Below, one piece after another: positions 17,357-24,973 of a stretch of DNA of 64,000 nucleotides (positions within the stretch are counted from its first letter, which is position 1; each line of letters begins with the position of its first letter). This DNA is from Parvularcula sp. BBD 1991-13 (GTDB lineage: Bacteria; Pseudomonadota; Alphaproteobacteria; Caulobacterales; Parvularculaceae): positions 1-64,000 of the forward strand of contig LYSZ01000013.1 in NCBI GenBank assembly GCA_001657385.1, written 5' to 3'. The notes below the pieces were generated by a model, which saw nothing but the letters and a program-made list of their open reading frames with translations, was not told the DNA's origin and did not search any database. A program made the position numbers and the translations under genes.

Positions 17357-18153
17357 TGAGCGCCTACGCCCCCAATCCGACCTATGCCGGCAACGAGGAC
17401 GGCTATGCGCCGCTGACGGCCAGCCTGCTTGCGCGCAAGGGCGAGGCGACCCCGGCGGTCGACGCGACCGCCCATGCGGGCGTGGATATCGACATGATCC
17501 CCTCGGCGGCGGATGCGGCGGGCGCGAAACGCGGCGCCGCCTCCCGGCGCGGACCGCGCTTCACCGCCGCGAACCAGGATTACGGACAGCACGACCGTCC
17601 GGCCGCGGGCCCGGCCGCCGGCGATCCGTATGCTGCGTATGCGGATGAGAACGGCCCCGCGGGGTACGCGCCGAACGCGGGCGCGGCCGTCATCGACGCC
17701 GATCCGGTTCCGGCCGGCCCCCGCGATGAGGCGCCGCAAGACAATGTCGAACGGTTTCCCGGCGCGGCGCGCGCCCGGTCGGCCGGCGCGTGGACGATCT
17801 CCGGGCCGTCCATTGAAGATCCCTTCCGCGCCTTCCCCGAGGGCGCGCCGATGGACAGCGCCGCCCTTGAGGAGGTGAAGGCGCGGCTGCGCCGCAGGGC
17901 CAGGCGCGCGGCGGCGAGCGGCGCGGCGGGGCGCAAGGCGACCATCACGTTCCGCATGCCCGCCCGCGATCTCGTTCGGCTGCGCTTCGCCTCGCGCGAG
18001 CTGGGCGTCATGTGTCAGACGATCATCCTCGAAGCGCTGGAATGCTACCTTGAGGCCAATGACGTCGCGCCGGTCTCGGACGAGGACCTGGCCGCCGAGA
18101 CCGATCGGCTGATGCGCCTCAAGAAGGAAAAGACGCGCCGGCGCCGCGGCTGA
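17356..18153 (+). CDS. ParA-partner protein with disordered N-terminus and ribbon-helix-helix-like C-terminus
   Basis: The 265-residue protein begins with about 170 residues rich in Ala, Gly, Pro and Asp (probably disordered). A basic helix (VKARLRRRARRAAA) and a compact C-terminal segment follow: KATITFRMPARDLVRLRF, then CQTIILEALECYLE, which has the strand-helix-helix pattern of ribbon-helix-helix DNA-binding proteins. It is translated with the upstream ParA (TGATG overlap). A small DNA-binding protein next to ParA usually plays the ParB or adaptor part. The DNA-binding fold is my reading of the pattern, not a database match. Confidence 0.75.
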   Translation: MSAYAPNPTYAGNEDGYAPLTASLLARKGEATPAVDATAHAGVDIDMIPSAADAAGAKRGAASRRGPRFTAANQDYGQHDRPAAGPAAGDPYAAYADENGPAGYAPNAGAAVIDADPVPAGPRDEAPQDNVERFPGAARARSAGAWTISGPSIEDPFRAFPEGAPMDSAALEEVKARLRRRARRAAASGAAGRKATITFRMPARDLVRLRFASRELGVMCQTIILEALECYLEANDVAPVSDEDLAAETDRLMRLKKEKTRRRRG

Positions 18154-18558
18154 TCCTGCGGCGCTCATCCTGCGGGGATGATCTGGTAGGGATGATGCTG
18201 TCGGGGCGCCGCCGCCGCCGGTAATCCGATTTTCCATCAACCCGTTGATTTATATTTCAAATCTGCGAAGTTGGCGACATTCGGCGCGGGCCCGGGCGGA
18301 AAATGCTGGCGAACAGGGCTCGCGCACGGCGCCGGGGGACGGATTTTCCGGGCAAGACTCGCGGATTGGGCTCGCCGCAGGGCGGCGCGCGCCCTTCGCG
18401 GCGTCATGCTGACCCCGGGATTTGACGAGCCGATGCGCCTGACGCTAAGGGAAGGCGCGTTCGGTTGCGAGACGACGTCAGGCCGGGCAGCAGGCTGGGA
18501 TTGGGCCGGGATCGGAATCGCAAGGGCCGGGCGGGAACGATAGGATCTGTTTGAACTG
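18154..18558. other. Intergenic region upstream of the antiporter operon
   Basis: No gene is convincing here; the open frames have no homologue I recognise and no ribosome-binding site. After the stop at 18153 there is a small hairpin (TCATCC/GGATGA). The palindrome ATCAAC-CC-GTTGAT lies at 18236-18249, followed by an AT-rich stretch TTATATTTCAAA, the best candidate for the promoter of the antiporter operon. Confidence 0.4.
18236..18249. promoter_or_regulatory. Short palindrome, possible operator of the antiporter operon
   Basis: ATCAAC and GTTGAT form a perfect inverted repeat around CC. It directly precedes an AT-rich segment in otherwise GC-rich DNA, about 310 bp before the first antiporter gene. 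No regulator can be named from the sequence. Confidence 0.3.
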
Positions 18559-19041
18559 ATGAGGCGTTTCATCATTCTTGCACTGGCGCTTGCCGGTTTG
18601 TGGCTGCTCTTGTCCGGGTATTTCGACAAGCCGCTGCTCCTCATCTTCGGGGCGGCCTCGTCGATTTTCGCCGCGTGGCTGGCCTGGCGCGCAGGGATGC
18701 TCGACGGCGAAACGCTGGCCGACGTCTTGCCCGGCATTTTCGGCTACATGCTCTGGATCACCGGCGAGGTGGGCAAGGCCAACATCATGGTTATCCGCCA
18801 GGCGCTCGCGGTCGAGCCGAAGCTCTCGCCGAAGATGTTCACGGTGGCCAATCCGCCGCGTACGGACCTGGGCAAGGTGATTTTCGGCAACTCCATCACC
18901 CTGACGCCGGGCACGGTGACGATCACGCTGGGCAGGGAAAACATCCTCGTGCATGCGCTCACCGAAGAACTCGCCGACGAGGAGGGCATCGCCCGGATGG
19001 GCGCGCGCGTCGCCCGGATCGAGCGGGGAGCGCGGTCCTAG
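18559..19041 (+). CDS. mnhE: Mrp/Mnh cation antiporter subunit E
   Basis: The 160-residue protein has two N-terminal membrane helices (MRRFIILALALAGLWLLLSG, then LLIFGAASSIFAAWLAW) and the cytoplasmic domain typical of MnhE/MrpE, including the stretch NSITLTPGTVTITL. It is the first gene of a nine-gene cluster transcribed to 26705. MrpE supports assembly and activity of the antiporter complex. The next gene starts 1 bp after its stop. Confidence 0.9.
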   Translation: MRRFIILALALAGLWLLLSGYFDKPLLLIFGAASSIFAAWLAWRAGMLDGETLADVLPGIFGYMLWITGEVGKANIMVIRQALAVEPKLSPKMFTVANPPRTDLGKVIFGNSITLTPGTVTITLGRENILVHALTEELADEEGIARMGARVARIERGARS

Positions 19042-19042
19042 C

Positions 19043-19357
19043 ATGTTCGCCGTCGCCGCCGCCGCCGTTGTCGCCGCCATGATCCTCGCGCTCGTGCGCG
19101 CCTTCGCAGGGCCGTCTCTCTACGACCGGGTGCTCGCGGGCAACTCTTTCGGCACCAAGACGGTGCTGCTGATCGGCCTGATGGGATTTCTCACCGGACG
19201 GCCGGACTTTCTCGACATCGCGATCCTCTATGCGCTGATCAACTTCGCGGCGACCGTCGCGATTCTGCGTTTCTTCTCCTATCGCGGCGGCGACGAGGAG
19301 GAGATGCAGGATCCCGAGCCGTCCGCCGAACCGGCCGCCGGCAAGGAGGCGTCGTAA
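19043..19357 (+). CDS. mnhF: Mrp/Mnh cation antiporter subunit F
   Basis: The 104-residue protein has three membrane helices and the family signature GPSLYDRVLAGNSFGTKTVL near residue 25. A short Glu/Pro/Ala-rich tail follows the last helix. The ATG at 19043 is chosen because it gives the usual MrpF N-terminus. The stop overlaps the next start (TAATG). Confidence 0.9.
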   Translation: MFAVAAAAVVAAMILALVRAFAGPSLYDRVLAGNSFGTKTVLLIGLMGFLTGRPDFLDIAILYALINFAATVAILRFFSYRGGDEEEMQDPEPSAEPAAGKEAS

Positions 19358-19752
19358 TGGACATGATCTTCGGCGGCGCGGCGCCCTGGGGCCTCGTGCT
19401 GGACATCCTTTCCTGGGCGCTGTTCCTGATCGGCGGTTTCGCTGTCGCCGCCGGGGCGCTCGGCCTGGTGCGGTTTCCGGATTTCTACACCCGCCTGCAC
19501 GCGGCGGGCGTCACCGACACCGCCGGGGCGGAGCTGATCGTCCTCGGCATGCTGTTGCAGGCGCCGAACTGGCTGGTCGCCGTCAAACTCGTCTTTATCG
19601 GGATCTTCCTCGGGCTCACCTCTCCGGTGGCGACCCACGCCATCGCGCACGCCGCGCACATGGTGGGCTTCATGCCGATGCTCGGCCCCGCCCTGCGCTA
19701 TGGCGGCTATCGCGACCGCGACGGCGACGAGGCGGAGGGAGGCGGCGCATGA
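19357..19752 (+). CDS. mnhG: Mrp/Mnh cation antiporter subunit G
   Basis: The 131-residue protein has three membrane helices and the MrpG signature RFPDFYTRLHAAGVTDTAGA. Relatives end near the third helix; here a charged tail (RDRDGDEAEGGG) follows. The stop overlaps the start of the next gene (ATGA at 19749). Confidence 0.92.
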   Translation: MDMIFGGAAPWGLVLDILSWALFLIGGFAVAAGALGLVRFPDFYTRLHAAGVTDTAGAELIVLGMLLQAPNWLVAVKLVFIGIFLGLTSPVATHAIAHAAHMVGFMPMLGPALRYGGYRDRDGDEAEGGGA

Positions 19753-20375
19753 GCGAGTTCCATACGCCGATCACGGCGATCCTCCTGCTTGATTTGTCGC
19801 TGCTGACGATGATGCTGTTCGTCGCCGTCGCCATGTTGCGCTCGCGCCATCTTTTCGCGGTGGTGATGCTGTCGGGCATTTACTCGCTTCTGTCCGCGGC
19901 GTTTTTCGTCTCCCTCGACGCGGTGGACGTCGCCTTCACCGAGGCGGCGGTGGGCGCGGGCGTTTCGACCGTGCTGATGCTGGGCGGCATGTTGCTGACC
20001 GCGCGGCGCGAGAAGCCGACCACCCCGGGCCGTCAGCCGGTGGCCCTGGCGGCGGTGATCGCCGCCGGCGCGGCGCTGATCTACGCGACGATCGATATGC
20101 CCGCCTTCGGCGATCCCAATTCGCCCGCCAACGCCTATGTCGGCCGGCTTTACGTGGAGAATACGCCAAGCGACATCGAGGTGCCGAACATCGTCACCGC
20201 GGTGCTGGCGAGTTATCGCGGCTTCGACACGCTGGGCGAGGTGGTGGTCGTCTTCACCGCGGGCGTGGCGGTGATCCTGCTGCTCGGCGTCGGTTCGGTG
20301 CGCGGCGGGCGCAAGGTCGCCGACAGGAACGGCGGCGCGTCGGCGGAGCCGCCTCGGCAGGAAGGACGCGGCTGA
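19749..20375 (+). CDS. MbhD/MbhE-like fusion (equivalent of MnhA C-terminal region)
   Basis: The 208-residue protein has an N-terminal part resembling MbhD/DUF4040 (LLLDLSLLTMMLFVAVAMLR; AFTEAAVGAGVSTVLMLGG) and a C-terminal part resembling MbhE (NIVTAVLASYRGFDTLGEVV, which in canonical Mrp systems closes the MnhA chain). In canonical Mrp operons these segments are the end of the large MnhA; here they are a separate gene, as in archaeal membrane-bound hydrogenase modules. The conserved Glu in the FTEAAVGAG helix is thought to take part in ion translocation. Confidence 0.85.
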   Translation: MSEFHTPITAILLLDLSLLTMMLFVAVAMLRSRHLFAVVMLSGIYSLLSAAFFVSLDAVDVAFTEAAVGAGVSTVLMLGGMLLTARREKPTTPGRQPVALAAVIAAGAALIYATIDMPAFGDPNSPANAYVGRLYVENTPSDIEVPNIVTAVLASYRGFDTLGEVVVVFTAGVAVILLLGVGSVRGGRKVADRNGGASAEPPRQEGRG

Positions 20376-20815
20376 TGGAGCATCTGATCCTCAAGGTTAC
20401 GACCAAACTGCTCTTCGGGCCGATCATCCTGTTCGCCCTTTATGTTCAGTTTCACGGCGACTACGGTCCCGGCGGCGGCTTTCAGGCCGGGGTGATCTTC
20501 GCGGTGGCGTTCATCCTCCACGCCTTCTGCTTCGGCCTCGACGCCACGAAAAAGGCGATGCCGCAACGCGCGCTGACGATCGCCATGGCGGCGGGGGTCC
20601 TGATCTACGCGGGCGTCGGCGTCGCGACCATGCTCCTGGGCGCGGGCTTCCTCAGTTACGACGCCATCGATCCGGACTCGACCCATCACGCGGGACAGCA
20701 TTACGGCATCCTCATCGTCGAATGGGGCGTCGGCGTCGCGGTGGCGGCGACCATGCTGACGATCTTTTATCATTTCACGGGGCGCGAGCCTGACATCGAT
20801 CCGGAAGACTGGTAA
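20375..20815 (+). CDS. mnhB: Mrp/Mnh cation antiporter subunit B
   Basis: The 146-residue protein has four membrane helices and the MnhB signature FHGDYGPGGGFQAGVIFAVA. The start overlaps the preceding stop (TGATG) with AAGGA upstream. It forms part of the membrane arm with subunits C and the MbhD/E-like protein. Confidence 0.93.
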   Translation: MEHLILKVTTKLLFGPIILFALYVQFHGDYGPGGGFQAGVIFAVAFILHAFCFGLDATKKAMPQRALTIAMAAGVLIYAGVGVATMLLGAGFLSYDAIDPDSTHHAGQHYGILIVEWGVGVAVAATMLTIFYHFTGREPDIDPEDW

Positions 20816-20827
20816 GGCGGGGAACCG

Positions 20828-21682
20828 ATGGACGGCTGGGTTGAATTCGCGCTTGAGCGCTATAACTACTGGATTGTCATCATCCTGATGATGACTGGTC
20901 TTTACACTGTGTTCGCCCGCGGCAATCTCGTGAAGAAGGTCGTAGGGCTGAACCTCTTCCAGACCTCGGTGTTCATTTTCTACATCACGATCGGCAAGAT
21001 TTCCGGCGGCACCGCGCCGATTTTCCTGGGCGACAGCTACAAGGCGCATGGTTACGGCGAGGCCAAGGCCGGGAAAAGCCACGGCGCCGGGGACGCGGAT
21101 CCCGCCGCCGCGACGGATCATGCCGCCGGCCTCGCCGCGGCGGGGGAGGCGGGCGACGCCGGGGGCAAGATCGACAATCTGCCCGCGAACGATTTGAAGA
21201 CGGCCCTTGACGGGCTCGGTCCGGCGCAGGAGGCGTCGGACGCGCCGTCCCTGCACGCCGCCCCGGTCGACGCGGACAAGCTCGCGAACGAGCCGCTGAC
21301 CCGGAGCCTCAAGCCCTCGGAAGGGTTTGAACTGGCGCCGGACGCGTCCCCGGAAATCGTCAACGGCGCGAATGTCCACGGCGCGGCGGCCGACGCCGCC
21401 GGATACGAGGCGGGCTATGGGGCCGGCTATGAGGGGGCGGGCGACGCGCTTTCGGGCGCCGGCGACGTCATTTACACCAATCCGTTGCCGCACGTTCTGA
21501 TCCTGACGGCGATCGTCGTCGGCGTTGCGACGACGGCGGTTGGCCTCGCCCTGGCGGTGCGCATCCGCGAAGCCTACGGCGCGATCGAGGAGGACGAACT
21601 TGTCGCCCTCGACAATGTCGCCGAATTCGGGCCGCAGCTTGATGGCGGGCTCGCCTCCCCCTCGTCCGGAGGCGCGGCGTGA
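20828..21682 (+). CDS. mnhC: Mrp/Mnh cation antiporter subunit C with a large low-complexity insertion
   Basis: The first 68 residues contain two helices and end in the conserved GGTAPIFLG. The C-terminal part resumes with NPLPHVLILTAIVVG and the third helix (about 222-245), both typical of NuoK-like MnhC. Between them lie about 145 residues rich in Ala, Gly, Asp and His (nt about 21034-21463), ending in a short repeat AGYEAGYGAGYEGAG. Normal MnhC is about 110-125 residues; this one is 284. The insertion keeps frame and has the G/C-rich third positions of neighbouring genes, so it is real coding sequence and not an intron or frameshift. The stop overlaps the GTG of the next gene. Confidence 0.88.
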   Translation: MDGWVEFALERYNYWIVIILMMTGLYTVFARGNLVKKVVGLNLFQTSVFIFYITIGKISGGTAPIFLGDSYKAHGYGEAKAGKSHGAGDADPAAATDHAAGLAAAGEAGDAGGKIDNLPANDLKTALDGLGPAQEASDAPSLHAAPVDADKLANEPLTRSLKPSEGFELAPDASPEIVNGANVHGAAADAAGYEAGYGAGYEGAGDALSGAGDVIYTNPLPHVLILTAIVVGVATTAVGLALAVRIREAYGAIEEDELVALDNVAEFGPQLDGGLASPSSGGAA

Positions 21683-23184
21683 CCTTCGAAAGCCAGCTTC
21701 CCGTTCTTCCGATCATCATTCCACTGATCGCCGCGCCGGTCACGCTGCTCCTGCCGCAGGGGCGCGCGCCCTGGGCCTGGGCCGTCATCGTCAGCTGGCT
21801 GACCTTCGGGGCCTGCGTCCTGGAGCTGATCGCCGTCGTCCAGAACGGTCCGATGTCCTACTTTCTCGGCGACTGGGCGCCGCCGCTCGGCATCGAGTAC
21901 CGCATCGACATCGCCAACGCGCTTGTCCTCCTCTTGGTCTCGGGCATCGCGGCGCTGGTGTTTCCTTTCGCTTACCGGTCGATCCAGCTTGAAATCGACG
22001 AACGCCAGTCGCCGTTTTTCTATTGCGCGCTCCTGATCTGCATGACCGGGCTCCTGGGCGTGACCATCACCGGCGATGCGTTCAACGTTTTCGTGTTTCT
22101 CGAAATCTCGTCTCTGTCCACATACGCCCTGGTCGCCATGGGCGCGCGGCGCGACCGCCGCGCCCTGACGGCGGCGTTCAACTATCTCGTCATGGGCACG
22201 ATCGGCGCGACCTTCTACGTCATCGGCATCGGCCTTCTCTACCAGGCGACGGGCACGCTCAACATGGCCGACATGAAGGTTCAACTCGCCGGGCTCGACA
22301 ATCGCATGGTGCAGGCGGGCTTTGCGTTCATCGTCGTCGGCATCGGCCTCAAGCTCGCCATGTTCCCGATGCATCTGTGGCTGCCCAACGCCTACGCTTA
22401 CGCGCCGTCGGCGGTGACGGCGTTTCTCGCCGCGACGGCGACCAAGGTGGCGGTCTATGTGCTGATCCGTTTCCTGTTTTCGGTTTTCTCCCTCGACTAC
22501 GGGTTCGTCGAGGCGGCGTTCACCTGGATCCTGTTGCCGCTCGGCCTGCTGGGCATGTTCGCCGCGTCGATCGTTGCGGTGTTCCAGTCCGACGTGAAGC
22601 GGATGCTGGCCTATTCGTCGGTGGCGCAGATCGGGTACATGCTGCTCGGCATTTCCTTCGCCACCGTGGACGGCCTCGCCGCGGCGCTCGTTCATGTTCT
22701 GAACCACGCGCTGATGAAGGGCGCCCTGTTCATGGCGGTCGCCTGCGTCGTGCTGCGCGCGGGCAGCCATTCGGTGCAGGCGTTCGCCGGCCTCGCCAGG
22801 CGGATGCCGTACACCACATGGGCGTTCATCCTGAGCGGGCTGTCGCTGATCGGCGTGCCGCTCACCGTCGGGTTCGTGTCGAAATGGTATCTTCTCCAGG
22901 CCGCGTTCAGCGGCGGCTACTGGTATGCGGGCTTTCTGATCGTGGCGAGTTCGCTGATCGCGCTCGTTTACATCGGCCGGGTGGTTGAACTGATGGTCCT
23001 GCGCGAGCCCGCTGAAGACGGGCGTTTCGCGATCCCCGCCAGGGACGCGCCCCTGTCGATGCTGATCCCCATGTGGGCGCTGGTGGCGGCGAACATTTAC
23101 TTCGGCTTGCGGACGGAATGGACCGGCGATCTCGCCGTGCGGGCCGCCGAGGCGCTGCTTGCGACGGCGGGAGGCGCGTCATGA
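21679..23184 (+). CDS. mnhD: Mrp/Mnh antiporter subunit D (first of three antiporter-like subunits)
   Basis: The 501-residue, many-helix protein belongs to the proton-conducting family of MrpA/MrpD and complex I NuoL/M/N. Typical segments are FVFLEISSLSTYAL (with the conserved Glu of helix 5), GLKLAMFPMHLWLPNAYAYA and the broken-helix region FQSDVKRMLAYSSVAQIGYM with its Lys. It most resembles MnhD. It starts with GTG at 21679 overlapping the MnhC stop (GTGA). Confidence 0.92.
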   Translation: MTFESQLPVLPIIIPLIAAPVTLLLPQGRAPWAWAVIVSWLTFGACVLELIAVVQNGPMSYFLGDWAPPLGIEYRIDIANALVLLLVSGIAALVFPFAYRSIQLEIDERQSPFFYCALLICMTGLLGVTITGDAFNVFVFLEISSLSTYALVAMGARRDRRALTAAFNYLVMGTIGATFYVIGIGLLYQATGTLNMADMKVQLAGLDNRMVQAGFAFIVVGIGLKLAMFPMHLWLPNAYAYAPSAVTAFLAATATKVAVYVLIRFLFSVFSLDYGFVEAAFTWILLPLGLLGMFAASIVAVFQSDVKRMLAYSSVAQIGYMLLGISFATVDGLAAALVHVLNHALMKGALFMAVACVVLRAGSHSVQAFAGLARRMPYTTWAFILSGLSLIGVPLTVGFVSKWYLLQAAFSGGYWYAGFLIVASSLIALVYIGRVVELMVLREPAEDGRFAIPARDAPLSMLIPMWALVAANIYFGLRTEWTGDLAVRAAEALLATAGGAS

Positions 23185-24668
23185 TCGCACCGGAACTCGC
23201 CATACCGCTCAGCCTGGTCGTTCCGCTGATCGGGTTCGTCGCGATCTGGCGGCTCGGCCCGTCGCCGAACCTGCGCGAGGGGGCGACCCTCGTCACGGGG
23301 GGCGCGCTGCTTACGCTTGTCGTTTCGATTTTCGCCGCCGTGGGCGCGGGCGCGCGGCCCGAAGTGACCGTCTGGACCATGATCAACGGCCTGTCGGTGT
23401 CGTTTCACGCCGAACCCCTGGGCGCGATGTTCGCGCTGATCGCCAGCGGCCTGTGGATCGTCAATTCGGTCTATTCCGTCGGTTACATGCGGGGGACCAA
23501 CGAGAAGAACCAGACGCGGTTTTACATGTGTTTCGCGGTCGCCATCGCCTCGGCCATGGGCGTCGCCTTCGCCGCGAACCTCTTTACCCTGTTCATTTTT
23601 TACGAGGTCCTGACGCTTTCCACCTTCCCGCTGGTCACGCACAAGGGCAATGACGACGCGCGCCGGGGCGGGCGGGTCTATCTCGGCATTCTGATGGCGA
23701 CGTCGATCGGCCTGTTGCTGCCGGCGATCGTGTGGACCTACGCCATTACGCAGACCACGGATTTCGCGCCCGGCGGCATTCTGAGCGCCCACGCCGACGC
23801 CGCGGCGCCGGTCGCGGGCGTCCTCCTGGGGCTGTTCGCCTTCGGGATCGGCAAGGCGGCGCTGATGCCGGTTCATCCCTGGCTGCCCAACGCCATGGTC
23901 GCGCCGACGCCGGTGTCGGCCTTCCTTCACGCGGTGGCGGTGGTGAAGGCCGGCGTGTTCTCCATCCTGAAGATCGCGGTCTATATCTTCGGCGTCGATT
24001 TCCTGAGCGAGACCGGCGTTGCGGAGCCCTATATGTGGATCGCGGCGGGATCGATCCTGCTCGCGTCCGCCATTGCGATGAACAAGGACAATCTCAAGGC
24101 GCGCCTCGCTTTTTCCACCGTGTCCCAGCTGTCCTACGTGACCTTGGGGGCGATGCTCGCCACCTCCATGGGCGTGATGGGGGCCGGTCTCCAGATCGCC
24201 GCGCACGCGCTCGGCAAGATGACGCTCTTCATGTGCGCCGGGGCGATTTACGTCGCTCATCACAAGACTCTCGTCTCGCAGCTTGACGGCATGGGCCGCG
24301 CGATGCCGATCACCTTCGGCGCGTTCTTCGTCGGCGCCCTGTCGATTATCGGCCTGCCGCCGCTCGCCGGCTCCTGGCCGAAATTCTTCCTCATGCTCGG
24401 GGCGGCGGACGCCGGTCAGCTTGCGGTCATCGCGGTGCTGATGATCTCGTCGCTGTTGAACATCGTTTATCTGACGCCGATCGTCCTGCGCGGATTTTAC
24501 GTCAAGGCGCCGGAAGGGGAGGACCGCCCCTCAAGGATCAGCGAGGCGCCGTTATTGTGCCTTGCGCCGATCATCTTCACCGCGCTCGGCTGCATCGTTC
24601 TGTTTTTCCTGGCGACGGACCTCGCCGCCTTTCTCGAACCGATCGTCGATAATGGGGGCGCGTCATGA
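23181..24668 (+). CDS. MrpD/NuoM-like proton-translocating subunit (second)
   Basis: The 495-residue protein is a second antiporter-like subunit. It shows FIFYEVLTLSTFPLVTHKGN (helix 5 Glu), GKAALMPVHPWLPNAMVAPT and NKDNLKARLAFSTVSQLSYV (helix-8 region with Lys). The ATG at 23181 overlaps the preceding stop as ATGA. Its sequence differs from the first and third copies, so it is an old paralogue and not a recent duplication. Confidence 0.9.
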   Translation: MIAPELAIPLSLVVPLIGFVAIWRLGPSPNLREGATLVTGGALLTLVVSIFAAVGAGARPEVTVWTMINGLSVSFHAEPLGAMFALIASGLWIVNSVYSVGYMRGTNEKNQTRFYMCFAVAIASAMGVAFAANLFTLFIFYEVLTLSTFPLVTHKGNDDARRGGRVYLGILMATSIGLLLPAIVWTYAITQTTDFAPGGILSAHADAAAPVAGVLLGLFAFGIGKAALMPVHPWLPNAMVAPTPVSAFLHAVAVVKAGVFSILKIAVYIFGVDFLSETGVAEPYMWIAAGSILLASAIAMNKDNLKARLAFSTVSQLSYVTLGAMLATSMGVMGAGLQIAAHALGKMTLFMCAGAIYVAHHKTLVSQLDGMGRAMPITFGAFFVGALSIIGLPPLAGSWPKFFLMLGAADAGQLAVIAVLMISSLLNIVYLTPIVLRGFYVKAPEGEDRPSRISEAPLLCLAPIIFTALGCIVLFFLATDLAAFLEPIVDNGGAS

Positions 24669-24973
24669 CCGGCGACAGCCAGACGGGACACAGCCAGAAT
24701 GGCCATGACGAAACAGGTCATCACGCGCCGAACGCGGAACCCGGTTTTTTCGACAGGCCGTCGACGCGCAAGGGCGTGTGGATCGTCCTGATCGGTCTGT
24801 GCGCCGGCTTCGGGCTCGCCGGCTTCGCCGTCGACATGCACGGCTATTTTCACGTCGCGGATTTTCCGGTCTTTTACGCGATTTTCGGGTTTCTCGCCTT
24901 CTCGTTCATCGTGCTGGCGGGGCAGCACCTTCGCAAGATCCTGATGCGGCCGGAGGATTACTATGACCGGTGA
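24665..24973 (+). CDS. Small membrane protein with His-rich N-terminus in the antiporter operon
   Basis: The 102-residue protein starts with a hydrophilic segment carrying five His (HSQNGHDETGHHAP) and has two membrane helices (VWIVLIGLCAGFGLAGFAV and FYAIFGFLAFSFIVLAG), ending RPEDYYDR. It overlaps both neighbours (ATGA at the start, 11 bp at the end), so it is surely translated with them. I do not recognise it as a standard Mrp subunit. It may be an accessory or assembly subunit, and the His cluster may bind a metal. Confidence 0.8.
   Translation: MTGDSQTGHSQNGHDETGHHAPNAEPGFFDRPSTRKGVWIVLIGLCAGFGLAGFAVDMHGYFHVADFPVFYAIFGFLAFSFIVLAGQHLRKILMRPEDYYDR

Noticed and set aside
16640-18153. ParA pair as the chromosomal origin par locus
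   Set aside because: No parS-like 16-bp palindromes, gidAB or dnaA-type origin genes are nearby, and the partner does not resemble ParB.
18271-18543. 90-codon forward ORF before the antiporter operon
   Set aside because: It lacks a ribosome-binding site and recognisable motifs, and its composition is that of random GC-rich DNA.
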